From NCBI RefSeq assembly GCF_002379085.1, contig NZ_NBZW01000001.1, positions 372,001 to 436,000 of the forward strand: a stretch of 64,000 nucleotides of DNA. The letters are read 5' to 3'. The position numbers were made by a program, and so were the translations under genes. Source of the DNA: Polaromonas sp. AET17H-212. Lineage in GTDB: Bacteria; Pseudomonadota; Gammaproteobacteria; Burkholderiales; Burkholderiaceae_C. Shown here piece after piece: positions 9,660-18,694 of the stretch (the stretch's first letter is position 1; each line of letters starts with the position of its first letter). The notes under the pieces were generated by a model. The model was given only the letters and a program-made list of their open reading frames with translations, ran no database searches and was not told the origin of the DNA.

Positions 9660-10361
9660 ATGACACCCACCCCTGTCCGCCTGCCGGTAGCCGCCCCCAC
9701 CCAGGACCTGCTCCGCGAGGAGGCCGCCCGCTACGCGCTGCTGCGCCGCATCGCGCCGGCCATCCGCCACCACATGGCCGGCACACTGCAGCCCATAGGC
9801 ATGATTGCCGCCATTCTCGACCGGCGGCTGCAGGCAGAGACCCCCGACCTGGCCGTTCTGCGCGACAACAGCAAGTCGATCAGCACACTGTCGCGTTCGG
9901 CATCCGCCGCCAGCATGAACCTGATCACCTGGGTCGTCCCCAAGGAAAACGGCAGCATCGCGCTGGAGGCCGGCATCGAGGAAGCGCTGGGCATGCTGGC
10001 GACCGATCTGGCCTTTCGCGGCTTCACGGTCGCCAACCAGGTCAACGCGCCCGATGTCGCCACCTCTGTTTTTGCGTTGCGCACTGTGTTCACCGCCAGC
10101 CTGATTGCGCTGACCGACGCGGCGCACGCCCCCGCCAACGTGGTGCTCAGCAGCGAACCCGCCGGTGACCAGACCCGGGTGTGCATCACGGTCACCCGCA
10201 CCGAGGGCGCAGCGACGCCGGACGAGGGGCGTGGTTACCGCGCCCTGGGCTGGGACGATGTGCAGGCCCTGGCGGACGCCGAGCAAGTCAGCATCCGCTA
10301 CAGCGCGGTACATGCCGACATGCTGTTCCACAGGATCGAACAGGCGCTGGTGATCGGCTGA
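9660..10361 (+). CDS. Hypothetical protein with a histidine-kinase-like helical (DHp-type) segment
   Basis: A 233-residue protein I do not recognise as a named family. Residues 20-60 (YALLRRIAPAIRHHMAGTLQ onward, then IGMIAAIL) read like the H-box helix of a histidine kinase dimerisation domain, with an RHHMAGTLQP core. The C-terminal half has the rough size of a degenerate ATPase lid region but lacks visible N, G1 or G2 boxes. There is no signal peptide and no membrane segment. It may be a phosphotransfer or kinase-derived protein of the ChpT/HPt sort, but this is only inference. It converges on ppa, with repeat A2 in between. Confidence 0.5.
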   Translation: MTPTPVRLPVAAPTQDLLREEAARYALLRRIAPAIRHHMAGTLQPIGMIAAILDRRLQAETPDLAVLRDNSKSISTLSRSASAASMNLITWVVPKENGSIALEAGIEEALGMLATDLAFRGFTVANQVNAPDVATSVFALRTVFTASLIALTDAAHAPANVVLSSEPAGDQTRVCITVTRTEGAATPDEGRGYRALGWDDVQALADAEQVSIRYSAVHADMLFHRIEQALVIG

Positions 10362-10381
10362 CGCCTGCACCGTCTGTTCTC

Positions 10382-10440
10382 GTTTTGATAGCTGCTTTCG
10401 CCTGCCAGGGGCTGGAGGCCAAAAGCGCTTGAAAATCAAG
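10382..10440 (+). repeat. Repeat family A, copy A2
   Basis: GTTTTGATAGCTGCT, then a GGGGCTGGAGGCC core and GCGCTTGAAAA end. It lies between convergent genes and covers the last codons and stop of ppa. Confidence 0.8.
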
Positions 10441-10981
10441 CAATGCTGGTTTGCTCTTTCTGGTAGTTGGCAATGCCATCGGTGATTTCCTTGCGTGCCG
10501 CCTCCGGCCCTTCCCAGCCCTGGATCTTGACCCACTTGCCGTCTTCGAGGTCCTTGTAGTGCTCAAAGAAATGGGCGATGGTTTTCAGGCGCAGCGGGTT
10601 CATGTCTTCGGGCTTTTGCCACTGGGTGTACAGCGAGCACTTCTTGTCCACCGGCACGGCCAGCACCTTGCCGTCTTCGCCGGCCTCGTCGGTCATTTTC
10701 AGGATGCCGATGGCGCGGCAGGTCACCACCACTCCGGGGATCAGCGGCACCGGCGTGATCACCAGCACATCGACCGGATCGCCGTCGCCGCTGAGGGTCT
10801 TGGGCACATAGCCGTAGTTGGTCGGGTAATGCATGGACGTGCTCATGAAGCGGTCCACAAAAATCGCACCGGACTCCTTGTCCACCTCGTACTTGACCGG
10901 GTCGGCATTCATCGGGATTTCGATGATCACGTTGAAAGCGTCGGGAGCGTTTTTACCGGGGGTAACTTTATCGAGGGACAT
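10436..10981 (-). CDS. ppa: Soluble inorganic pyrophosphatase
   Basis: A cytoplasmic family I pyrophosphatase, 181 residues, that hydrolyses PPi released by biosynthesis. The signature DGDPVDVLV (residues about 65-73) carries the catalytic Mg-binding aspartates, and the conserved YGYVPKTL and [15 protein letters not shown] segments are present. It is read away from hppA across a 232-bp shared intergenic region. The last codons and the stop lie inside a copy of repeat family A (10382-10440), so its C-terminus may have been reset by the repeat. Confidence 0.96.
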   Translation of the reverse strand: MSLDKVTPGKNAPDAFNVIIEIPMNADPVKYEVDKESGAIFVDRFMSTSMHYPTNYGYVPKTLSGDGDPVDVLVITPVPLIPGVVVTCRAIGILKMTDEAGEDGKVLAVPVDKKCSLYTQWQKPEDMNPLRLKTIAHFFEHYKDLEDGKWVKIQGWEGPEAARKEITDGIANYQKEQTSIA

Positions 10982-11155
10982 GGTCTCTTTGTGTTGAAGT
11001 AATGAAAAGGTGGACGGCTCAGTCAGTATTTACCCTCATTTTACTGATTCGGACCTGACGCTTCGCGAACTTGTCACGATTTGGCGTTAAATTTCAAAGG
11101 TTGGCCAATCGTCTTGTCTCTACGTAGGACACGAGCAACGAGGAAGCAACGCAGC

Positions 11156-11181
11156 GGAGGCACCGCTAGCGTGGCGCCTCC
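11156..11181 (+). promoter_or_regulatory. Hairpin in the hppA leader
   Basis: GGAGGC (11156-11161) pairs with GCCTCC (11176-11181) around an inner palindrome CGCTAGCG, 33 bp upstream of the hppA ATG. There is no T-run, so it is not an intrinsic terminator. It may be an mRNA 5' structure. Confidence 0.35.
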
Positions 11182-11213
11182 TCCAAGCGAAAAACAACGT
11201 AGGAGATCTCTCT

Positions 11214-13433
11214 ATGACAGGCAACTCAGCGCTTCTTCTTGCGCTCGTCTGCGGACTGGCCGCCGTGGCTTACGGCTTCTGGGCCCGCAGCTGGATTCTT
11301 TCCCAGGACGCAGGCAACGCGCGCATGCAGGAAATTGCAGCCGCGATTCAAACCGGTGCCGCCGCTTATCTGGCGCGCCAATACAAGACCATCGCCATCG
11401 TCGGCGTGGTGCTGGCGATTCTGATTGGCCTCTTTCTTGACGTGCCCAGCGCCATCGGCTTTGTCGTTGGCGCGGTGCTGTCAGGTGCCTGCGGCTTCAT
11501 CGGCATGAACGTCTCGGTGCGCGCCAATGTGCGCACCGCACAGGCCGCCACCAAGGGCATTGGCCCGGCGCTGGACATCGCCTTTCGCGGCGGCGCGATC
11601 ACCGGCATGCTGGTCGTCGGTCTGGGCCTGCTGGGCGTCACCGCCTTTTACTGGTTTCTGGTCGGCAATGGCAACTACACGCCCAATGCCAACCTGGCCA
11701 ACCTGCTGAATCCGCTGATCGGTTTTGCCTTTGGCGCCTCGCTGATTTCCATCTTCGCCCGCCTCGGCGGCGGCATTTTCACCAAGGGCGCCGACGTCGG
11801 CGCCGACCTGGTGGGCAAGGTCGAGGCCGGCATCCCGGAGGACGACCCGCGCAACCCGGCCGTGATTGCAGACAACGTCGGCGACAACGTGGGCGACTGC
11901 GCCGGCATGGCCGCCGACCTGTTTGAAACCTACGCGGTGACGCTGATCGCCACCATGGTGCTGGGCGCCCTGCTCGTCACCAATGCAGGAACCAGCGCCG
12001 TGGTCTATCCGCTGGCGCTCGGCGCGGTGTCCATCATCGCGTCCATCATCGGCTGCTTCTTTGTGAAGGCTTCACCCGGCATGACCAATGTGATGCCGGC
12101 GCTTTACAAAGGCCTGGCGGTGGCAGGCGGCCTGTCGCTGATCGCCTTTTACTTTGTCACGACCTGGCTGATGCCCGACAACGCGATCAAGGCCGTGGGC
12201 AGCCAGATGGCGCTGTTTGGCGCCTGCGCCGTCGGCCTGGTGCTGACCGGCGCGCTGGTCTGGATCACCGAGTACTACACCGGCACGCAGTACGCCCCGG
12301 TGCGCCATATTGCGCAGGCCTCCACCACCGGCCACGGCACCAACATCATTGCCGGCCTGGGTGTGTCCATGCGCTCGACCGCCGGACCGGTGATCTGCGT
12401 CTGTATCGCGATCTGGGTCTCGTTCCAGCTGGCCGGCCTGTACGGCATCGCGATTGCCGCAACCTCCATGCTGAGCATGGCCGGCATTGTGGTGGCGCTT
12501 GATGCCTACGGCCCGATCACCGACAACGCCGGCGGCATTGCTGAAATGGCCGACATGCCACCCGAGGTGCGCGCCGTCACCGACCCGCTGGACGCAGTGG
12601 GCAACACCACCAAGGCCGTGACCAAAGGCTACGCCATCGGTTCGGCCGGTCTGGCCGCGCTGGTGCTGTTTGCCGACTACACACACAAGCTCGAAGCCTA
12701 CGGCAAGGCCATCAGCTTTGACCTGAGCGACCCGATGGTCATCATCGGCCTGTTCATCGGCGGCCTGGTTCCCTACCTGTTCGGTGCGATGGCCATGGAA
12801 GCCGTGGGCCGCGCCGCCGGTGCGGTGGTGGTTGAAGTGCGGCGCCAGTTCCGCGAGATCAAGGGCATCATGGAAGGCACGGCCAAGCCCGAATACGGCC
12901 GCGCCGTCGACATGCTGACCACTGCGGCCATCAAGGAAATGATGATTCCGTCGTTGCTGCCCGTGGTGGTGCCGATTCTGGTCGGCCTGCTGCTCGGTCC
13001 GGCGGCCCTGGGAGGCATGTTGATGGGCACCATCGTGACCGGCCTGTTCGTGGCGATCTCCATGTGCACCGGTGGCGGTGCCTGGGACAACGCCAAGAAG
13101 TACATCGAAGACGGCAACCATGGCGGCAAGGGCTCCGAAACCCACAAGGCCGCCGTGACCGGCGACACCGTGGGTGACCCCTACAAGGACACGGCCGGCC
13201 CCGCCATCAACCCGCTGATCAAGATCATCAACATCGTGGCGCTGCTGATCGTGCCGCTGATGATGAAGTTCCATGGCGGCAATGCCAATGCAGCGCCGGC
13301 CACCCCCGCGGTGGCGCCGGCAGCCGTGAGTGCACCGGCCGCTCCGGCGGTCACCCCGACCGCGCCCGGCATGCCCGCACCGGCACCTGTCCAGGCGCCA
13401 GGTGCAGCGGCCACGCCGACGCCAGCGAAATAA
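11214..13433 (+). CDS. hppA: Membrane proton-translocating pyrophosphatase, K+-independent type
   Basis: An integral inner-membrane pump of 739 residues, with 16 helices expected, that couples PPi hydrolysis to H+ export. The PPi-binding core is [13 protein letters not shown] followed by [19 protein letters not shown]. The GNTTKA motif has Lys where K+-dependent enzymes have Ala, which marks the K+-independent, proton-pumping class. The second acidic cluster is [20 protein letters not shown]. After the last helix (about residue 690) there is an extra Ala/Pro-rich tail of about 50 residues, not usual in the family. AGGAG precedes the ATG by seven bases. It faces ppa divergently and is followed by a clear terminator. 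Confidence 0.96.
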   Translation: MTGNSALLLALVCGLAAVAYGFWARSWILSQDAGNARMQEIAAAIQTGAAAYLARQYKTIAIVGVVLAILIGLFLDVPSAIGFVVGAVLSGACGFIGMNVSVRANVRTAQAATKGIGPALDIAFRGGAITGMLVVGLGLLGVTAFYWFLVGNGNYTPNANLANLLNPLIGFAFGASLISIFARLGGGIFTKGADVGADLVGKVEAGIPEDDPRNPAVIADNVGDNVGDCAGMAADLFETYAVTLIATMVLGALLVTNAGTSAVVYPLALGAVSIIASIIGCFFVKASPGMTNVMPALYKGLAVAGGLSLIAFYFVTTWLMPDNAIKAVGSQMALFGACAVGLVLTGALVWITEYYTGTQYAPVRHIAQASTTGHGTNIIAGLGVSMRSTAGPVICVCIAIWVSFQLAGLYGIAIAATSMLSMAGIVVALDAYGPITDNAGGIAEMADMPPEVRAVTDPLDAVGNTTKAVTKGYAIGSAGLAALVLFADYTHKLEAYGKAISFDLSDPMVIIGLFIGGLVPYLFGAMAMEAVGRAAGAVVVEVRRQFREIKGIMEGTAKPEYGRAVDMLTTAAIKEMMIPSLLPVVVPILVGLLLGPAALGGMLMGTIVTGLFVAISMCTGGGAWDNAKKYIEDGNHGGKGSETHKAAVTGDTVGDPYKDTAGPAINPLIKIINIVALLIVPLMMKFHGGNANAAPATPAVAPAAVSAPAAPAVTPTAPGMPAPAPVQAPGAAATPTPAK

Positions 13434-13456
13434 AAGAAGAACAAGCCACGCTTTAC

Positions 13457-13486
13457 CTCGGCCCGCTTCGGCGGGCCTTTTTTTTA
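13457..13486 (+). terminator. Rho-independent terminator of hppA
   Basis: GGCCCGC-TTC-GGCGGGCC stem (13460-13477) followed by eight T (13478-13485), 24 bp after the hppA stop. The T-run touches the end of the convergent tetR-family gene. Confidence 0.9.
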
Positions 13487-14101
13487 TGGGTGCGGCGCGG
13501 CCAGCACGGCGCGCACCAGCGCGCTGCAGGCCGGTGTCAGGGCCGCCAGCTCCGCTGTGCGGTCGCTTTCAATGGCCTGCAGGACCAGCTCATTGATGCC
13601 ACCGACCACCGCCATCGCCATGGCCGCAGTCAACGCCGCGTCCTGCGGGCTGTGCCGGTGGCCGGCATGCACGACCTGCACCACAAAATCGGCCAGTTCC
13701 TGGTTCATCTGGCGCCGCACCTGCAGGCCCTCGGGGCCCAACCCGAGGATGTCGATGAACAGTGTGCGCAGCAACGCCGGGTTGCTGGCCAGACAACCCA
13801 GGTAGGCGCCCATCGCGTGCTCGACCTGGATCTTCCAGTCGCGGCCGGGGTCGATCGCGTCCTTGAGCACCTTGAACGCGCCATGGCTGGCCGCCACGTA
13901 AAGCGCGATCAGGCAGTCTTTCTTGGTGGCAAAACACTCGTAAAACGTGCGTTTGGATACGCCGGCCTCGCGCACGATGTCGGCCACCGTGGTGTCGGCA
14001 TAGCCTTTGAGCGCCACGCTGTGCGCCATGCCTTCGAGCAGGCGCGAACGGTAGGCCCTGGTTGCTTCCAGGCCGGCGGCGGGAATGTCTTCGGAATACA
14101 T
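13484..14101 (-). CDS. TetR-family transcriptional repressor
   Basis: A 205-residue regulator with an N-terminal TetR helix-turn-helix (ALKGYADTTVADIVREAGVS then KRTFYECFATKKDCLIALY, residues 31-70) and a helical ligand domain. It is read away from the metal-dependent hydrolase gene, and the shared intergenic space contains two identical 18-bp dyads TGGTAC-N6-GTACCA (14148-14165 and 14192-14209). Those are almost certainly its operators. The likely target is the hydrolase (and perhaps the aldehyde dehydrogenase and SDR behind it), as well as autoregulation. The ligand is unknown; hydrophobic alcohols, aldehydes or fatty acids would fit the neighbours. Confidence 0.9.
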   Translation of the reverse strand: MYSEDIPAAGLEATRAYRSRLLEGMAHSVALKGYADTTVADIVREAGVSKRTFYECFATKKDCLIALYVAASHGAFKVLKDAIDPGRDWKIQVEHAMGAYLGCLASNPALLRTLFIDILGLGPEGLQVRRQMNQELADFVVQVVHAGHRHSPQDAALTAAMAMAVVGGINELVLQAIESDRTAELAALTPACSALVRAVLAAPHP

Positions 14102-14147
14102 CGGTCAGGCATCCTCCATGCAAAGTTAAAACCATGACGGTATTTGG

Positions 14148-14209
14148 TGGTACTTGACAGTACCACAGCGCCACCCTATAGTCATTGTCACTGGTACCCA
14201 CAAGTACCA
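14148..14209 (+). promoter_or_regulatory. Promoter with two TetR-type operators
   Basis: TTGACA (14154-14159), a 17-bp spacer and TATAGT (14177-14182) make a near-consensus sigma-70 promoter for the hydrolase at 14233. The -35 is the six-base centre of a perfect dyad, TGGTAC-TTGACA-GTACCA (14148-14165). A second dyad with the same arms and spacing, TGGTAC-N6-GTACCA (14192-14209), lies just past the expected start of transcription. The dyad centres are 44 bp apart. Repressor bound to either would block RNA polymerase. Confidence 0.85.
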
Positions 14210-14232
14210 CGGTTATGTCCACGGGAGAAAAC

Positions 14233-15051
14233 ATGAGTGAACTGGTTGTACGCCGCCTGCTGATTGACCTTGAGACGCCCCTGCCGCGGCACTGGTGTGC
14301 CGGCGATGCGTTTCGCACGGCTTTTTTCAACGCACTGTCCATGAGTTTTCCGGTCGGCGAGCAGTTCTTCATTGATTCGGTGCGCAACGGCCTGCAAGCC
14401 CTGCCGCCTCCCTTGCAGGACCAGTACAAGGCCGAGGTCCAGGGCTTTATCGGGCAGGAGGCCACGCATCGCCGCGTTCACAGCCTCTTCAACAGCCATC
14501 TGGAAAAACAGGGCCTGGTCAATGACTGGGCGCCGCGTGCTGAAAAAAACATGCAGTTGCTGGCCGGCACCAACCCGCGCCACGCGCTGGCCATCACTGC
14601 GGCCAACGAACACTTCACCGCGATTTTTGCGGAGTGGATGCTGCGCAACCATGACCTGCTCGACGGCTGCGAGCCGCGCCTGAAAACCATGTGGCTGTGG
14701 CACAGTGCCGAAGAGTCGGAGCACAAGAACACCGCCTTTGACCTGTATGCCGCGCTCGGTGGCAGCCAGGAATGGCGCATCAAGTGGTTCCGCCGCATCA
14801 CTTTTGTGTTTTTGACCGACACCCTGCGCCAGACCGTCAACAACCTGCACCACGATGGCACCTTGTGGAAGTGGCGCACCTGGAAAAGCGCCGCCAGCTA
14901 CCTGTTCGGTCAGCGCGGACTGATCCGCCAGACCTTCAAACCCTGGCGCGAGTATCTGCGCCCGGACTTTCACCCCAACCAGCAGAGCAGCGACCTGTCG
15001 GCGCGCTGGCTGGCCAGCAACACCAGCGCCTACACCCCTGTCGGGGCATAG
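14233..15051 (+). CDS. Predicted metal-dependent hydrolase (COG3687, PF10118 family)
   Basis: A 272-residue protein of the ferritin-like-fold metal-dependent hydrolase family. Helices carry likely metal ligands: E and H in FIGQEATHRRVHS, E/H in ITAANEHFTAIFAEWML, and H-E-E-H in LWHSAEESEHKNTAFDLY. The true substrate of the family is not established. I chose the ATG at 14233, which has GGAGA seven bases upstream; the longer frame from 14185 would place the start inside the operator. The gene is under the TetR-type operators at 14148-14209 and is the first of a row with an aldehyde dehydrogenase and an SDR. Confidence 0.8.
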   Translation: MSELVVRRLLIDLETPLPRHWCAGDAFRTAFFNALSMSFPVGEQFFIDSVRNGLQALPPPLQDQYKAEVQGFIGQEATHRRVHSLFNSHLEKQGLVNDWAPRAEKNMQLLAGTNPRHALAITAANEHFTAIFAEWMLRNHDLLDGCEPRLKTMWLWHSAEESEHKNTAFDLYAALGGSQEWRIKWFRRITFVFLTDTLRQTVNNLHHDGTLWKWRTWKSAASYLFGQRGLIRQTFKPWREYLRPDFHPNQQSSDLSARWLASNTSAYTPVGA

Positions 15052-15173
15052 TTCCGGGCAGACTGGCTCGGCCGCTATTCATTTCATAGCATATTCCCCT
15101 CCTGAAGAAGGAGCGGCGGCCCGATCCAGCCGGATTTTTTGCGAACCCTGCGTTTTCGCGGAAAATCATATGC

Positions 15174-16607
15174 ATGCAACTCAATTACATCGCCAATGCA
15201 CCGGTCCGGTCCGCCTCGGGCAAAACCATTCCTGTGATCGACCCGTCCAACGGACAGGTGTTCGAAGACATCCAGCGCAGCAACGCGCAGGACATTGACA
15301 CGGCGGTTCAGGCGGCGCACGACTGCCTGCACACAGTCTGGCACAAGGTCAGTGCCGCCGAGCGTGGCCGCCTGCTGATGGCGCTTTCACGCAAGGTGGC
15401 AGAACATGCCGAGGAGCTGGCCCTGATCGAGCAGCGCGACTGCGGCAAACCGACCAAGCAGGCCAGGGCCGATGCGGCCGCGCTGGTGCGTTATTTCGAG
15501 TTTTACGCCGGCGCCTGCGACAAGCTGCACGGCGAAACCCTGCCCTACCTGGACGGCTACAGCGTGATGACCTGGCGCGAGCCGCACGGCGTGACCGGCC
15601 ACATCATTCCGTGGAACTACCCGATGCAGATTTTCGGCCGCAGCGTCGGCGGCGCACTGGCCGCCGGCAACGTCTGCGTGGTCAAGCCCGCCGAAGACGC
15701 CTGCCTGTCGCTGATCCGTGTGGCCCAGCTCGCCGCCGAGGTCGGTTTTCCGGCCGGTGCCATCAACATCGTGACCGGTTACGGCCACGAGGTCGGCGAC
15801 GCCCTGGCCCGCCACAAGGGCATCCACCACATCAGCTTCACCGGCAGCCCGACGGTGGGCACCTTGATCCAGCAGGTGGCGGCCGAACGCCACTGCCCGG
15901 TCACGCTGGAACTGGGCGGCAAAAGCCCGCAAATCGTTTTTGCCGATGCCGACCTGGACATGGCGATTCCGGCGCTGGTCAACGCCATCGTGCAAAACGC
16001 CGGCCAGACCTGCTCGGCCGGCTCGCGCCTGCTGGTGGACCAGCAGATTTACGAACCGCTGCTGGCTCGCCTGGGCCAGGCCTTCGAGAAGCTGCGCGTC
16101 GGTCCCGCGACCATGGACCTGGACGTCGGACCGCTGATCCGCCAGACCCAGCAGCAGCGCGTCTGGGACTTTCTGAGCGATGCGCAGGTCGCCGGCATCC
16201 CCATGGTGGCGCAAGGCCAGATCGTCGACGAAGCGCCGGACACCGGTTTTTACCAGGCGCCCACCTTGCTGCGCGACGTGCCGGTGATGCACCGCCTGGC
16301 GCAGGAAGAGGTGTTTGGCCCGGTGCTCTGCGCCATGAGTTTCGAGGGCGAAGAGCATGCCGTCGAACTCGCCAACGCGACCCAGTTCGGCCTGGTGGCC
16401 GGCATCTGGACCCGCGACGGCGGCCGCCAGTTCCGCATGGCCAAACGTGTCCAGAGCGGCCAGGTCTTCATCAACAACTATGGCGCCGGCGGCGGCGTGG
16501 AGTTGCCCTTCGGCGGCGTCAAGTCGTCGGGTTACGGGCGCGAAAAAGGCTTTGAGGCACTGTACGGCTTCACCACGCTGAAGACCGTGGCCATCCGGCA
16601 CGGCTGA
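15174..16607 (+). CDS. Aldehyde dehydrogenase family protein (betaine-aldehyde/gamma-aminobutyraldehyde-like)
   Basis: A 477-residue NAD(P)-dependent aldehyde dehydrogenase. The catalytic Cys is in NAGQTCSAGSRLLV, the general-base Glu in TLELGGKSPQIVF, the oxyanion Asn in IIPWNYPMQIF, and the cofactor loop is FTGSPTVG. The C-terminal GGVKSSGYGREKG is intact. It sits 122 bp behind the hydrolase and 92 bp before an SDR, all on the plus strand. An oxidation chain alcohol-aldehyde-acid is plausible, but the substrate is unknown. The gap before it holds a weak repeat-like patch but no clear promoter. Confidence 0.9.
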   Translation: MQLNYIANAPVRSASGKTIPVIDPSNGQVFEDIQRSNAQDIDTAVQAAHDCLHTVWHKVSAAERGRLLMALSRKVAEHAEELALIEQRDCGKPTKQARADAAALVRYFEFYAGACDKLHGETLPYLDGYSVMTWREPHGVTGHIIPWNYPMQIFGRSVGGALAAGNVCVVKPAEDACLSLIRVAQLAAEVGFPAGAINIVTGYGHEVGDALARHKGIHHISFTGSPTVGTLIQQVAAERHCPVTLELGGKSPQIVFADADLDMAIPALVNAIVQNAGQTCSAGSRLLVDQQIYEPLLARLGQAFEKLRVGPATMDLDVGPLIRQTQQQRVWDFLSDAQVAGIPMVAQGQIVDEAPDTGFYQAPTLLRDVPVMHRLAQEEVFGPVLCAMSFEGEEHAVELANATQFGLVAGIWTRDGGRQFRMAKRVQSGQVFINNYGAGGGVELPFGGVKSSGYGREKGFEALYGFTTLKTVAIRHG

Positions 16608-16618
16608 ACCCGCTCTTC

Positions 16619-16684
16619 ATTTTTCAAGAAAAAACAGGCTGCAGCCCTTTCCATTCGGGCGCTAGCAGCTATGCCTTTTATAGC
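16619..16684 (-). repeat. Repeat family A, copy A3
   Basis: On the minus strand GCATAGCTGCTAGCGCCCG, GGGCTGCAGCC, TTTCTTGAAAAA. It ends 15 bp before the SDR start. Confidence 0.85.
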
Positions 16685-16699
16685 ACCCAAGGAAACACC

Positions 16700-17473
16700 A
16701 TGCGACTCCAGGACAAATCCATCATCGTCACCGGCTCCGGTGGCGGCATCGGCGAAGGCATTGCCAAACGCCTGGCCGCGGAAGGCGCGAAGGTCATCGT
16801 CAACGACATCAACACCGCCTTGGGTGAAAAAGTCGTGGCCGACATTGTCAAGGCCGGCGGCACCGCGTCCTTCTTCAAGGCAGACGTGACCAAAACCGCC
16901 GAGGTCCAGGCGCTGGTGGCTGCGGCGGTGCAGCGTTACGGCAAGCTCGACGTGATGGTCAACAACGCCGGCTGGACGCACCGCAACCAGCCCGCGCTGG
17001 AAACGACCGAAGAAGAGTTCGACCGCTGCTACGCGATCAACGTCAAAAGCATTTACCTCTCGACCATCCACGCCACGCCGGTGTTCCGCGCGCAGGGCGG
17101 CGGCAGTTTCATCAACATCGCGTCCACCGCCGGCGTGCGCCCGCGCCCCGGCCTGACCTGGTACAACGGCTCCAAGGGTGCGGTCATCACGACCTCGAAG
17201 TCGCTGGCGGCCGAACTCGGCCCCGACAACATCCGCGTGAACTGCATCAACCCGGTGTTCAACCCCGACACCGCGCTGTCCACCCAGTTTGCCGGCGGCA
17301 CGGTCACCGGCCCCGAAGGCGAAGCGCGCCGCGCCAAATTTTTGTCCAGCATTCCGCTCGGGCGTTTTTCGACTGCGCTCGACGTGGCCAATGCCGCGCT
17401 GTACCTGGCCAGCGACGAAGCGGCTTTCATCAGCGGTGTGTGTATCGAGGTGGATGGCGGGCGCTGCGTTTAA
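16700..17473 (+). CDS. Short-chain dehydrogenase/reductase
   Basis: A 257-residue classical SDR. The cofactor motif is VTGSGGGIGEGIAKRL (residues 10-25), the NNAG motif is VMVNNAGWTH, and the catalytic triad is Ser in NIASTAGV with Tyr and Lys in YNGSKGA. The C-terminus SGVCIEVDGGRCV is typical. The product probably oxidises an alcohol or reduces a ketone with NAD(P)H, substrate unknown. It lies behind the aldehyde dehydrogenase; repeat A3 (16619-16684) fills the gap, ending 15 bp before the ATG. Confidence 0.9.
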   Translation: MRLQDKSIIVTGSGGGIGEGIAKRLAAEGAKVIVNDINTALGEKVVADIVKAGGTASFFKADVTKTAEVQALVAAAVQRYGKLDVMVNNAGWTHRNQPALETTEEEFDRCYAINVKSIYLSTIHATPVFRAQGGGSFINIASTAGVRPRPGLTWYNGSKGAVITTSKSLAAELGPDNIRVNCINPVFNPDTALSTQFAGGTVTGPEGEARRAKFLSSIPLGRFSTALDVANAALYLASDEAAFISGVCIEVDGGRCV

Positions 17474-17551
17474 GCGCGGGCAGCAGGGGCAAGTGGCAGC
17501 CAAACGGCCGGCACGGCCCCAATGCGTTAAATTGCGGGTAAGAAGGCGCAT

Positions 17552-18682
17552 ATGACCGACAAAATCATTCCCATCGCAGACATCCGTTACGCCGCGCGCG
17601 TGCCGCACATCCCTGCCCGGTTGCAGGCACCCACCGGGATGTTGGCCGACACGCTGGCCCGGCCGCTGCACGACCTGCGCATCAGCGTGACCGACCGCTG
17701 CAACTTCCGTTGCAGCTACTGCATGCCCAGCGAAGTCTTCAACAAGGACTATGCGTTTTTGCCGCAGACCTCGCTGCTCAGTTTTGAAGAGATCACGCGC
17801 CTGACGAAAATTTTCGTCGCGCACGGTGTCGAGAAAATCCGGCTGACCGGCGGCGAACCGCTGCTGCGCAAGCACCTGGAGGTGCTGATCGGGATGCTGG
17901 CGCAGCTCAAGACGCCACAGGGCAAACCGCTGGACATCACCCTGACGACCAACGGCTCGCTGCTGGTCAAAAAGGCCCAGGCCCTGAAAGACGCCGGCTT
18001 GCAGCGCGTCACCGTGAGCCTGGACGCGCTGGACGACGCGGTGTTCCGGCGCATGAACGATGTGGATTTTCCGGTCGCCGACGTGCTCAAGGGCATCGAG
18101 GTCGCGCACAAGGTGGGCCTGGCGCCCATCAAGGTCAACATGGTGGTCAAACGCGGCACCAACGATGCCGAGATCCTGCCCATGGCCCGGCACTTTCGCC
18201 ACTCGGGCGTGGTGCTGCGTTTTATCGAATACATGGACGTCGGCGCCACCAACGGCTGGCGCATGGACGAGGTGATGCCCTCGGCCGAGGTCATCGATCG
18301 CCTGCAGCAGGAGTTTGCGCTCGACGCCATCGACCCCAACTACCTGGGGGAAACCGCCGAACGCTGGCGTTACACCGACGGCGGCGGCGAGATCGGCGTG
18401 ATCAGCAGCGTGACCAAGGCCTTTTGCGGCGACTGCAACCGGGCCCGCCTGTCCACCGAAGGCAAGCTGTTTTTATGCCTGTTCGCCCACCAGGGCCACG
18501 ACCTGCGCGCCCTGCTGCGCGACAGCCACTATTCGGACGAGCAGATTTCCGGCGCCGTCGCCCACATCTGGCAGCGCCGCGACGACCGGTATTCGGAGCT
18601 GCGCGCGGCCCTGCCGCCGGATGTGGCCGTGCCGGGCGCCGAGGGAAACAAGCGTGTCGAGATGAGTTACATAGGCGGCTAG
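17552..18682 (+). CDS. moaA: GTP 3',8-cyclase (molybdenum cofactor biosynthesis protein A)
   Basis: A radical SAM enzyme that starts molybdopterin synthesis by rearranging GTP to 3',8-cyclo-7,8-dihydro-GTP. The SAM cluster cysteines are C50, C54 and C57 ([16 protein letters not shown]). The second cluster is [12 protein letters not shown] with a further Cys at KLFLCLF. The C-terminus ends in the required Gly-Gly (SYIGG). It has 376 residues, with about 30 extra N-terminal residues compared with the shortest MoaA. It is the first of moaA-mobA-moeA on the plus strand, with a 12-bp gap to mobA. Confidence 0.97.
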   Translation: MTDKIIPIADIRYAARVPHIPARLQAPTGMLADTLARPLHDLRISVTDRCNFRCSYCMPSEVFNKDYAFLPQTSLLSFEEITRLTKIFVAHGVEKIRLTGGEPLLRKHLEVLIGMLAQLKTPQGKPLDITLTTNGSLLVKKAQALKDAGLQRVTVSLDALDDAVFRRMNDVDFPVADVLKGIEVAHKVGLAPIKVNMVVKRGTNDAEILPMARHFRHSGVVLRFIEYMDVGATNGWRMDEVMPSAEVIDRLQQEFALDAIDPNYLGETAERWRYTDGGGEIGVISSVTKAFCGDCNRARLSTEGKLFLCLFAHQGHDLRALLRDSHYSDEQISGAVAHIWQRRDDRYSELRAALPPDVAVPGAEGNKRVEMSYIGG

Positions 18683-18694
18683 GCCGGAAAACGA

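Noticed and set aside
15075-15130. Possible further repeat-A copy before the aldehyde dehydrogenase gene
   Set aside because: Only the TTTCATAGC start agrees; the core and the TTGAAAA end are missing.
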